Part shown: positions 8,655-15,543 of the stretch, piece after piece
Numbering within the stretch: the first letter of the stretch is position 1
Layout of the letters: each line of letters starts with the position of its first letter
From: Palsa-1400 sp036501625
Lineage (GTDB): Bacteria; Verrucomicrobiota; Verrucomicrobiia; Limisphaerales; Palsa-1400
Length of the DNA stretch: 64,000 nucleotides
Reading direction: 5' to 3'
NCBI GenBank assembly: GCA_036501625.1
Contig: DASXZY010000046.1
Span: forward strand, 69,809-133,808
Notes under the pieces: generated by a model
Database searches by the model: none
Seen by the model: the letters and a program-made list of their open reading frames with translations, nothing else
Told to the model about the DNA's origin: nothing
Made by a program: the position numbers and the translations under genes

Positions 8655-9365
8655 ATGCACGCATCGTATTGTTTTTTCGCGGAAACTCAGTTGCAGTTTG
8701 TCTGGGGCAAGGCCACCATTGCCGCTCGCTGCATTATTTTTGTCCTGGTCATCGCCTCCATTTTTGCCTGGTACATGATGGTTTCCAAGGCATTGCAAAT
8801 GCGGCGCGCCAGGAAGCTGAACACCCATTTTGACAGCGCCTTCCGCAAAGGTGACAAGGTGCTGGGCATCTTTGACCGCAGCCCGCCCGTCAACGGCTGC
8901 CCAATGTTCGCCGTCTATCAGGAAGGCTGCGAGGAGCTTGCGTCCCGGCTCAAAATTGAGGCAAGCGAGGTGCGCAAGCGGTTTATCTCCCTCAAGAGCA
9001 TGGAGCATGTCAAACGCGCGTTGGAAGGGGCTGTCGCTCGCGAATCGCTCAAGCTGGAGGCGGGCTTGATTCTGCTGGCCATTGCGGTCAGCGGCGCGCC
9101 GTTCCTGGGGTTGCTGGGGACGGTTTGGGGCGTGATGGATACGTTCGCGCAAGTGGGCATGCAGGGCAAAGCGGACCTGCCCACGATGGCGCCGGGCGTT
9201 TCCGCCGCTCTCATTACGACTGTGGCCGGCCTGATTGTGGCCATCCCTTCGATGGTGGCCTACAACTACCTGGTGCATACGCTGCGCGTGCGGACGGTGG
9301 AGTTGGACAACTTCGCGCAAGACCTGGTCTCCCGCATGGAGACGGAATACTTGAAGGACGAATGA
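8655..9365 (+). CDS. tolQ: TolQ/ExbB-type proton channel protein
   Basis: A 236-residue inner-membrane protein with three hydrophobic segments (about 22-45, 135-160 and 180-205). The diagnostic MotA/TolQ/ExbB stretch is SGAPFLGLLGTVWGVMDTF, followed by the third helix with APGVSAALITTVAGLIVAIPSMVAYN. TolQ forms the proton channel with TolR that energises Tol-Pal or TonB-type machines. I use the ATG at 8655; a TTG one codon earlier is possible. The stop overlaps the tolR start as ATGA, indicating translational coupling. The position before tolR, a TonB/TolA-like gene, tolB and pal favours TolQ over ExbB. Confidence 0.9.
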   Translation: MHASYCFFAETQLQFVWGKATIAARCIIFVLVIASIFAWYMMVSKALQMRRARKLNTHFDSAFRKGDKVLGIFDRSPPVNGCPMFAVYQEGCEELASRLKIEASEVRKRFISLKSMEHVKRALEGAVARESLKLEAGLILLAIAVSGAPFLGLLGTVWGVMDTFAQVGMQGKADLPTMAPGVSAALITTVAGLIVAIPSMVAYNYLVHTLRVRTVELDNFAQDLVSRMETEYLKDE

Positions 9366-9784
9366 GGCGCTTTTCCCAACGCAATCCGCTGGTCACGTTG
9401 AACGAGATCAACATCACCCCGCTGCTGGACCTGGCCTTCGTGCTGTTGATTATTTTCATCATCACGCGTCCAATGCTCGAGCAGCAATTGCCGTTGCAAC
9501 TGCCTTCCGGCATGGGCAAGGCGGACAATCAAAATATCGATCCGCGCGACGTGCGCCGGGTCGAGATCACACAGGCTGGCGCTTACTGGCTGCGCGGGCA
9601 GCATCTTTCCCTGGCGCAGCTTGAGAATGAATTGCGGGTGGCCCGGCGGCAGGACCCGAAGCTGGTCGTTTATGTGGCCGCAGACAAACGCACGCCTTGG
9701 GATTACGTGATCGCGGTCTTCGATTTTTGCAGGCTGAACCAAATTCAACTGGCCGCCAAAGCCGCCCCGGCCCAGCACCCATGA
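9362..9784 (+). CDS. tolR: TolR/ExbD-type protein
   Basis: A 140-residue protein with one membrane segment (about residues 20-38). The conserved INITPLLDLAFVLLIIFIIT contains the membrane Asp that carries protons in TolR/ExbD. The periplasmic C-terminal domain ends with VVYVAADKRTPWDYVIAVFDFCRLN, typical of the family. It overlaps tolQ by ATGA at its start and the TonB/TolA-like gene by ATGA at its end, so the three are probably translated as a unit. TolR couples the proton channel to TolA and peptidoglycan. Confidence 0.92.
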   Translation: MRRFSQRNPLVTLNEINITPLLDLAFVLLIIFIITRPMLEQQLPLQLPSGMGKADNQNIDPRDVRRVEITQAGAYWLRGQHLSLAQLENELRVARRQDPKLVVYVAADKRTPWDYVIAVFDFCRLNQIQLAAKAAPAQHP

Positions 9785-10683
9785 CGCGCCTGCAAAAAAA
9801 GTGCATGATTTTCTCGCTGGCCGCGCATGGCACGGCGCTGGGAATTATTCTGATTACTGGCGCCGGCTTCCGCAACGCCCCGCCACCGTCGGATCTGCAA
9901 ATCCTGAACTTTATCCCGCCCAATATTCTCGACCGCGCGGGATCAGGCGGCGGAACACCCATCGTTAATCCTGCTGCCGTGCCTAAGCCGCGGGCGGCCG
10001 CGCCGGTTGAACCCCGCCCCCAGCCTCGCGAAGTCCACACCGAAGAGGTGGAACGCGCGCCCGCTCCAACGCCTCACCAAACCAAGGAACCCCGTCATCC
10101 GATTCCTGATGAAACGGATGAGGCGGGCGTGGAAAAAGCGCCCAAACCGTCCCGGCATACGCGGCGCCATGTCGAAGTTTCCTATGCGCCAGCCGGCGCC
10201 TCCAAGTCAACAAAGACCAAGAGGCCGGTGAAAACGGAGCAGTCTGAAGAATCATCCGAATCCAACTCTCGCGCCGAGGCCCGGCGATTGCGGCAAATTC
10301 AAAATTCCCTGGACGACCTGGCTTCGGGCGTGCGCACCAGTGGCAGCCCGAACTCCATTGTCGATGTGGTGGGGATTGGAGGCGGGGAGGCCTTTTCGGG
10401 CTACCGGGACGTGGTTTTTTCCTATTACTATCATGCGTGGATCACGCCTGATTCGCTGGCCAGCCGCTCGGCCTCGGCGGAAGCTCGTGTAACGGTTGCG
10501 CGCAGCGGCGAAATTATTTCCGCTGAATTGGTGCGCCCCTCAGATGATTCGGCGTTGGACAGATCGGTCGAGCAAGCTTTGCGGCGCGTCTCCAAATTGC
10601 CGCCGTTCCCCGCTTCGTCGCACGACGCGCAACGAACTTTCAACCTTCGCTTCAGTCCCGAAGCCAAAGAAATGGCTGGATAA
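9781..10683 (+). CDS. TonB/TolA-like energy-transducing protein
   Basis: A 300-residue protein with an N-terminal membrane anchor (about 10-28), a long periplasm-spanning linker rich in Pro, Lys, Arg and Glu (about 50-175), and a C-terminal TonB/TolA-type domain (about 215-295). In that domain FSYYYHAWITP, ARVTVARSGEIISAELVRPSDDSALDRSVEQAL and LPPFP resemble the TonB C-terminal fold. Its place between tolR and tolB means it probably fills the TolA role, linking the TolQR motor to TolB/Pal at the outer membrane. Its C-terminal domain reads closer to TonB, so dual use with the TonB-dependent receptor gene at 54-56 kb is conceivable. The start at 9781 overlaps tolR by ATGA. Confidence 0.85.
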   Translation: MTRLQKKCMIFSLAAHGTALGIILITGAGFRNAPPPSDLQILNFIPPNILDRAGSGGGTPIVNPAAVPKPRAAAPVEPRPQPREVHTEEVERAPAPTPHQTKEPRHPIPDETDEAGVEKAPKPSRHTRRHVEVSYAPAGASKSTKTKRPVKTEQSEESSESNSRAEARRLRQIQNSLDDLASGVRTSGSPNSIVDVVGIGGGEAFSGYRDVVFSYYYHAWITPDSLASRSASAEARVTVARSGEIISAELVRPSDDSALDRSVEQALRRVSKLPPFPASSHDAQRTFNLRFSPEAKEMAG

Positions 10684-10685
10684 TC

Positions 10686-11930
10686 ATGAATCTTAAAATG
10701 TATATTGACAGTAAAACCAGCGCCGCAGGGCGAGGCTCCCGCCGAGGCATTTCGCGGACCAAACCCTGGCTCGGCTGGAGCCTCGCTCTGCCATGCGCCC
10801 TGTTTTTGGCCGCGCTGACTGTGCTGCGCGCGCAATCGCCGGATGAAACCATTGAGATTCACAAGCCGACCACCCACATAGTGCCCATTTCCATCAGCGG
10901 TTTTTCGGGCGATGTGGAATCGGCGCTGGCGTTTGATCTGGAGTCGCTGGGCATGGAGGTCACTTCGCCGGACAAGGCCGAATACATGGTCAACGGCTCG
11001 CAGGACGGGCGGGTGCAAGGAAGCCTGACGCCGTCCAAGGTTGCGCAGCCGTTGTGGGCCAGGGCTTATGCCGGCGGGAACGCCCGGTCGCAAGCCCATG
11101 CTTTCGCCAACGACATCGTCGCGGAAATTCGCCAGACCAAGCCGATTTTTCAGACGCGCATCGCGTTCCGCCGCAAAGAGGGAAGCGGGACGGAGATTGC
11201 CGTTGCGGATTTCGACGGTTACGATGCCGCGCAGGTCACGCGTGATGGCACGTTGGTGGGCGGCCCTTGCTGGATTCCCGGCCGGCGCGCCTTGCTCTAC
11301 ACTTCCTGGAAAGGCGCCGGAGAGGAAATTCTGGAGCAAAATCTGGGCAACGGCGAGCGCCGGGTGTTCGCCAATAATCCGGGCGCCAATCTCAGCCCGT
11401 CGGTCTCGCCCGATGGCCGGAAAGTCGCGATGATTCTCAGCCGCGGCGGCAGTCCCAATTTGTGGGTGTGCAATATCGATGGCAGCGGGCTGAAACAATT
11501 GACCAGCACGCGGGAAGAAGATTCGTGCCCGACGTGGTCGCCCGACAGCCGCGAGATTTGCTTCGTGTGCCGGAGCGGACGCGCGGAATTGCAAAAGATC
11601 AGCGCCAGCGGCGGGACGGCGCGCGTCCTCCGCGTGGCGGGCGTCTATGGGAATCTGACGTCCCCGGATTGGTCGCCGGACGGCAAATGGATCGCGTTCA
11701 CGAGCGGCAGCCGGAATTTTGCCATTTGCGTCGTGCCCGCGGCCGGGGGCGACGCGCAGAAATTGGTTGCAGGCGAAGACCCGTGCTGGGCGCCCAATTC
11801 CCGCACGATCGTCTTTGGCCGGCAAATCGGCGAGAAAAGTATTCTATGCCTGCTTGACGTGCCAACGAAACACGTCAAGGATGTCAGGCAGATTTCGGGA
11901 AGCTGTTCGGAGCCTTCATGGGCGAGGTGA
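10686..11930 (+). CDS. tolB: TolB periplasmic beta-propeller protein
   Basis: A 414-residue protein. The N-terminal TolB domain (about 55-165, PTTHIVPISISGF) is followed by a propeller of WD40-like beta repeats with the usual signatures: ANLSPSVSPDGRKVAMILSR, LTSTREEDSCPTWSPDSR and LTSPDWSPDGKWIAFTS. TolB binds Pal and works with TolA in outer-membrane constriction at division. The N-terminus is odd. Before the hydrophobic signal core (ALPCALFLAALTVLRAQ) there is an extra Arg-rich stretch, residues about 14-35, that coincides exactly with a 63-base inverted repeat (10727-10789). A REP-like element therefore appears to supply part of the signal peptide. The gene begins 2 bases after the preceding stop. 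Confidence 0.92.
   Translation: MNLKMYIDSKTSAAGRGSRRGISRTKPWLGWSLALPCALFLAALTVLRAQSPDETIEIHKPTTHIVPISISGFSGDVESALAFDLESLGMEVTSPDKAEYMVNGSQDGRVQGSLTPSKVAQPLWARAYAGGNARSQAHAFANDIVAEIRQTKPIFQTRIAFRRKEGSGTEIAVADFDGYDAAQVTRDGTLVGGPCWIPGRRALLYTSWKGAGEEILEQNLGNGERRVFANNPGANLSPSVSPDGRKVAMILSRGGSPNLWVCNIDGSGLKQLTSTREEDSCPTWSPDSREICFVCRSGRAELQKISASGGTARVLRVAGVYGNLTSPDWSPDGKWIAFTSGSRNFAICVVPAAGGDAQKLVAGEDPCWAPNSRTIVFGRQIGEKSILCLLDVPTKHVKDVRQISGSCSEPSWAR
10727..10789. repeat. REP-like palindrome inside the tolB signal-peptide region
   Basis: The left arm 10727-10748 and right arm 10768-10789 are 22 bases each and pair at 19 positions, with a 19-base loop. The right arm shares 21 of 25 bases (10768-10792) with the left arm of a second element at 12648-12672. 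I infer a dispersed palindromic family that has landed in frame in tolB. Confidence 0.75.
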
Positions 11931-11961
11931 AAACGGAATTCCCATAACTGTTGAGAAAAAA

Positions 11962-12597
11962 ATGAAAAACGCACGTTCTATCGGATTGTTCCTTTTAACC
12001 ATGACTTTGGCGGCAGGTGTGACTGGGTGCAAACACCGCGCGCAGGATATCACAACCATCCCCGGCGGCGGAGGGCCGCCATCATCCCCGCCGCCGGCCA
12101 TAAATAATACTCCCGGCAATCCACAACCTGGTCCCGGCGTTGGAGAAATCACTCCTCCTCCAAACGCCGTCACCGGCGGGAACATTCCCATCAATCCCTC
12201 CGGCGCTTACGCCAATTTGTTCAATGGGCCGCACAGTGAAGACCACGAAAAATTCAAGGCGGACATCATCTATTTTGATTTTGACAGCTCGACCATCAAG
12301 GCCTCCGAGGAATCCAAATTGCAGGCGGTGGCGGATTATTTTAAAACTGCCCCAGCCACCGAGGCCCTGACTGTCGAAGGCAATTGCGACGAACGCGGCA
12401 CTGAGAAATATAACCTCTCCCTCGGCGAGCGCCGCGCTTTGGCCGCGCGCGAGTACTTGAGCAATCTGGGCGTCTCGCCGGATCGCATCCAAACGAAGAC
12501 CTGGGGCGCTTCCCAGCCTGCCGACAAAGGCCACAATGAGGAAGCCTGGAAGCAGAATCGCCGCGACGAATTTGTCCTGATAACGCCAAAGAATTAG
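11962..12597 (+). CDS. pal: Pal peptidoglycan-associated lipoprotein (OmpA-like domain)
   Basis: A 211-residue lipoprotein. The signal ends in a lipobox, AAGVTGC with Cys23, after which a Pro/Gly-rich linker (about 30-80) leads to an OmpA-like domain (about 95-205). The diagnostic pieces are IYFDFDSSTIK, EGNCDERGTEKYNLSLGERRA and the terminal NRRDEFV; the Asp and Arg of these motifs bind the diaminopimelate of peptidoglycan. Pal holds the outer membrane to the wall and is the partner of TolB, encoded just upstream. The ATG at 11962 is preceded by an A-rich stretch and lies 31 bases after tolB. Confidence 0.95.
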   Translation: MKNARSIGLFLLTMTLAAGVTGCKHRAQDITTIPGGGGPPSSPPPAINNTPGNPQPGPGVGEITPPPNAVTGGNIPINPSGAYANLFNGPHSEDHEKFKADIIYFDFDSSTIKASEESKLQAVADYFKTAPATEALTVEGNCDERGTEKYNLSLGERRALAAREYLSNLGVSPDRIQTKTWGASQPADKGHNEEAWKQNRRDEFVLITPKN

Positions 12598-12647
12598 GCG
12601 CGACCAACGGCTGGATGTGGTGTTCGCATATTCGGTGTGGAGAAGTT

Positions 12648-12706
12648 GGCTCGGCTGGAGTTTCGCCCTCCCGGAATATTTGGCGAGGCGGGGCTTCGGT
12701 CGAGCC
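12648..12706. repeat. Second REP-like palindrome, downstream of pal
   Basis: The left arm 12648-12672 (starting GGCTCGGCTGGAG) and right arm 12682-12706 (ending GGTCGAGCC) form an imperfect inverted repeat with a 9-base loop. The left arm matches 21 of 25 bases of the right arm of the element inside tolB. It lies between pal and the lipoprotein gene, where a hairpin could attenuate transcription or protect the pal mRNA end. Confidence 0.6.
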
Positions 12707-12716
12707 TCCTATACGA

Positions 12717-13328
12717 ATGACAATAAAATCCAGCGTCATGACGATTTTCGCGGGCGCGGCCCTGCTCTGCGGCTGTGTCCGCCAGCCGCCGCATCGTCCG
12801 CCGCCGCCTCCCGCCGCTCCCGCGCATTTGCACGGGACTTATCGCGGCGGCGTCTATGCGTCTTCGGAAGGCGGATTTTCTGTGCCCCGGCCCGTCAGCG
12901 TCGATATCAATGGCCGCATTCTGGCCGACAGCCCTGATGGCGTGATTTTCGTCGATAATTGGGGCAGCCGCATCACTTTCAAAGGTGAGGCCATTTTGGA
13001 GCACAGCCCGATGATGGCCATGCTGGAAAGCCAGGGGAAGGAGAAGGCCATGACCGAGTACGCCCATCGCGCTTTTGGGGAAATGATCACCGCTCATTAC
13101 CACGCGGATGTGCGCGATGGCACTCTTTCCTTCATTTATTTGCAGCCGGCCTCGCCCAAAACGGGCGTGGCTATGTTCGTTCACGGCAAGCGGCTGTTCG
13201 TGGCCGAAACCGAGACGCTGCCCGGCGTGGAATTGCTCGCGCAAAGCGATGAACAATCGCAGCTCGGCCGGGAAGCCTCGCTGGAAGCGTCGGCTGTGGC
13301 CCTGGCGCAAACCATGCAAACCCCATAA
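12717..13328 (+). CDS. Putative lipoprotein, unknown function
   Basis: A 203-residue protein. I start at the ATG at 12717, because the frame upstream (to 12615) only translates the REP-like repeat. A second ATG at 12738 is equally plausible. The signal sequence ends in a lipobox, ALLCGC, followed by a run of prolines. The mature part contains TYRGGVYASSEGGFSVPRP and later NWGSRITFKGEAI, suggesting a small beta-rich domain, then a helical tail. I recognise no family. It is in the Tol-Pal operon direction, between pal and the acetyltransferase, and is probably an envelope protein. Confidence 0.6.
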   Translation: MTIKSSVMTIFAGAALLCGCVRQPPHRPPPPPAAPAHLHGTYRGGVYASSEGGFSVPRPVSVDINGRILADSPDGVIFVDNWGSRITFKGEAILEHSPMMAMLESQGKEKAMTEYAHRAFGEMITAHYHADVRDGTLSFIYLQPASPKTGVAMFVHGKRLFVAETETLPGVELLAQSDEQSQLGREASLEASAVALAQTMQTP

Positions 13329-13338
13329 CGGCCCCGTT

Positions 13339-13764
13339 ATGACATGGCGACGTGCAACCAAGCGCGACTGCCGGATGCTGGCGGAACTGAACAAACAACT
13401 CATCGCCGATGAGGGGCATCGCAACGAGATGGACGTGCCCGCGCTGGAAGGGCGCATGAAAGGCTGGCTGGACGAGGCTTACGAGGCGGTCGTGTTCGAG
13501 GAGGGCGGGGAAACGGCCGGCTACGCGCTATTCTTGACTCAACCCGCCGAAGTTTATCTGCGGCATTTTTTCGTGGTCCGCCACCGGCGCCGGAAAGGAT
13601 TGGGGCGCCAGGCGATGGCATTGCTGCGCGGCCACATCTGGCCCCGGGCGCACCGGCTGACAGTCTCCGTGCTGACCCGCAATGAAGCAGGCATGAAGTT
13701 TTGGCGCGCGATGGGCTGCCAGGATTATTGTTTGACTCTGGAAATTCTGCCGAATCCGCGATGA
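13339..13764 (+). CDS. GNAT family N-acetyltransferase
   Basis: A 141-residue cytoplasmic protein. The acetyl-CoA binding loop is visible as HRRRKGLGRQAM (about residues 80-91), after the strand EVYLRHFFVV. The C-terminal NEAGMKFWRAMGC is the usual helix-strand end of the GNAT fold. The substrate is unknown. The start at 13339 is 10 bases after the lipoprotein stop, and the stop overlaps the next gene as ATGA, so it sits in the same transcription unit as the lipoprotein and the small membrane protein. Confidence 0.85.
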   Translation: MTWRRATKRDCRMLAELNKQLIADEGHRNEMDVPALEGRMKGWLDEAYEAVVFEEGGETAGYALFLTQPAEVYLRHFFVVRHRRRKGLGRQAMALLRGHIWPRAHRLTVSVLTRNEAGMKFWRAMGCQDYCLTLEILPNPR

Positions 13765-14060
13765 GGCGCTTCTTTATGCGTGATCTTGTTGACCCGCGAT
13801 GGATGAAATTGAAGGCCGCTCTTTTTTTGCTGCTCGGTTTTGGAGCGGCGGCGGTGGTGCTGGCAGAGTGTCCGTCCTGGCCCGTCGCGCTGGGGTTGGC
13901 GATTGCGATCTGGTCATTCTGCCGCTTCTACTATTTCGCATTTTACGTCATTGAGCATTACGTGGATCCGGGCTGGCGTTTTTCCGGGTTGTGGTCGTTC
14001 GCCCGCTACATGTGCGCGCGCCCAAAGGCTTCGCGCTTGGATGCCGGCGAAAAGAAATGA
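13761..14060 (+). CDS. Small two-helix membrane protein, unknown function
   Basis: A 99-residue protein starting at the ATG at 13761, inside the ATGA overlap with the acetyltransferase. Two hydrophobic segments are visible, about residues 16-34 (LFLLLGFGAAAVVLA) and 40-62 (VALGLAIAIWSFCRFYYFAFYVI). A basic, polar C-terminus follows. Many Verrucomicrobia and Planctomycetes encode such small membrane proteins of unknown role. The overlap suggests coupled translation. It converges with the gene at 14070-15425. Confidence 0.65.
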   Translation: MRRFFMRDLVDPRWMKLKAALFLLLGFGAAAVVLAECPSWPVALGLAIAIWSFCRFYYFAFYVIEHYVDPGWRFSGLWSFARYMCARPKASRLDAGEKK

Positions 14061-14069
14061 ACGGCGTTG

Positions 14070-15425
14070 CTAGGCCGCCCGCAGATTCTTGCGCGGGTCG
14101 GTGGCGCTGATGATGACGCTGACGGAGCTTTGGTTAAAGCCTTTGAATCCGCCGCGGCGCTGCAAATTTTCCAAATGGCTGCCAAGCGCGCCCTCGCCCA
14201 AAAAGCGCCCGCCTTGCTCGGTCGTGATCTGGCCCGCTTGCAGCATCTTGTCGATGCGCTCGCGCGTGACGGGCCAGCGTTCGCCTTCGGTGAAGGCCTG
14301 GCGCAGAAACTCGAAATTGGAGAACGGCTTCATCACGCGCACGCCCTGCTCTTCCAATTGCGAGCGCAGCATCTCAAAATCAAACCGCGCCTCCAGATGA
14401 TGCATGCCCGCCTCCAGCATGCTTTCCCCGTGCAGCCCCACCCACAATCCGACCGTGCCCAAGTGCGAACTGGCACCCAGCCGCTGGCTGGAAAAATCCA
14501 AGGCCACTTCGTCCGGCCGCAAATCGACATCGGAAAAAACGACGATGCCCGTAACGGCTTGCTCGGAAACTTGCGCACCCCAGCCGGCCTCCGCGCCGGC
14601 ATAAAAACGCTCGCGTTTGGCGAAGCCGAGCCGGTCCAAAAATTCCATCGCATCGACAAAATGTTCGCGCGAACAGCGAAAGGTGTGGTGATCGTGATTG
14701 CCCCAGCCCAGGCCAAGGGTGTCCTGGCGGCGCTTTTGCAATTGGGCGGCGCGATTGCGGCTTTCCCAATAACGCCGCTCTTCCTGGAAGAAAAAGTGGC
14801 AGGCCAAATCCGCGCCCACTGATTCCAATTGCCGCGCCAGAATTTGCTCCGCCGCCTGGAATCCCTGGCCCTCGCTGGCGCAATGCCGGGGCCGCGTGCG
14901 CCACAGGTCTTGCGCTTCCACGATATTTTTCAAATCACCCGGAGCCGTCGGCGCCGCGGCAAAACCGCGATAGGCATTGCGTTCCACTGCCTCGAGGCGC
15001 GCGCCATTTTCCTCGCTCACCAGCACGCGGCGCAAACGGGATTGCGGCGCGCCTTCGATCGGCGCGGTTAAGGAATGGGCCGCCACAAAATCCGCCACGA
15101 ATTCCGGCCGCAGGGCCAGTCCCAGCCGGTCTTCGCCGGCGGACAGGAGGACGCGCGGCAGCGTCGCGCGCGGATGGTGCAGGACCGTTTCTCCGCCGGA
15201 TGTTTCGGCGCGGTCTTCCTCCATCCCCAGCGCGCGCAGTTGCGTTCCATCCTCGGCAGGCAGGACGAGATGATCGGCCCATTCAAAGAAATCGGTTCCG
15301 GTTTCGTCGCGCATGCGCCCGGCCAAATGCCGCGCGAAGCTGTTGCGCTGAAGGAAGGCGTCGATGCGCTCCCGCAAAAAATTTTCCGCGTCCAGCGCCA
15401 GCGGCCAGTCGAATCGCTCGTTCAT
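14070..15425 (-). CDS. Conserved unknown protein, possibly with a VOC/glyoxalase-like domain
   Basis: A 451-residue cytoplasmic protein starting at the ATG at 15425 (a longer frame to 15485 would run into a terminator hairpin). I cannot name the family. Residues about 230-330 have a pattern that recalls vicinal-oxygen-chelate folds: GNHDHHTFRCSREHFVDAM, LDRLGF, then AGWGAQVSE and GIVVFSDVDL. The histidine cluster and the glutamate could bind a metal. The N-terminal half is rich in acidic and aromatic residues without a known motif. There is no signal peptide or membrane segment. It stands alone between the convergent Tol-Pal unit and the LamG protein terminator. Confidence 0.6.
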   Translation of the reverse strand: MNERFDWPLALDAENFLRERIDAFLQRNSFARHLAGRMRDETGTDFFEWADHLVLPAEDGTQLRALGMEEDRAETSGGETVLHHPRATLPRVLLSAGEDRLGLALRPEFVADFVAAHSLTAPIEGAPQSRLRRVLVSEENGARLEAVERNAYRGFAAAPTAPGDLKNIVEAQDLWRTRPRHCASEGQGFQAAEQILARQLESVGADLACHFFFQEERRYWESRNRAAQLQKRRQDTLGLGWGNHDHHTFRCSREHFVDAMEFLDRLGFAKRERFYAGAEAGWGAQVSEQAVTGIVVFSDVDLRPDEVALDFSSQRLGASSHLGTVGLWVGLHGESMLEAGMHHLEARFDFEMLRSQLEEQGVRVMKPFSNFEFLRQAFTEGERWPVTRERIDKMLQAGQITTEQGGRFLGEGALGSHLENLQRRGGFKGFNQSSVSVIISATDPRKNLRAA

Positions 15426-15483
15426 AACGTAAAAAATACACGCCAAATCCACGGGAAGCAAATGACAAACCGTGCCCGAAGGC

Positions 15484-15516
15484 AAAAACCCCCGGCGGGA
15501 ATCAATCCCGCCGGGG
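15484..15516 (-). terminator. Rho-independent terminator of the LamG protein gene
   Basis: A perfect 11-base-pair GC-rich stem (15490-15500 with 15506-15516, 5-base loop) is followed on the minus strand by a run of five T (complement of 15484-15488). It lies 28 bases past the stop codon of the LamG protein gene. Confidence 0.85.
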
Positions 15517-15543
15517 TCGTGTCAATTCTATTTTATCAGCCGC

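Noticed and set aside
10431..11825. 464-codon open frame antisense to tolB
   Set aside because: TolB on the plus strand has full motifs and operon context; the antisense product has none.
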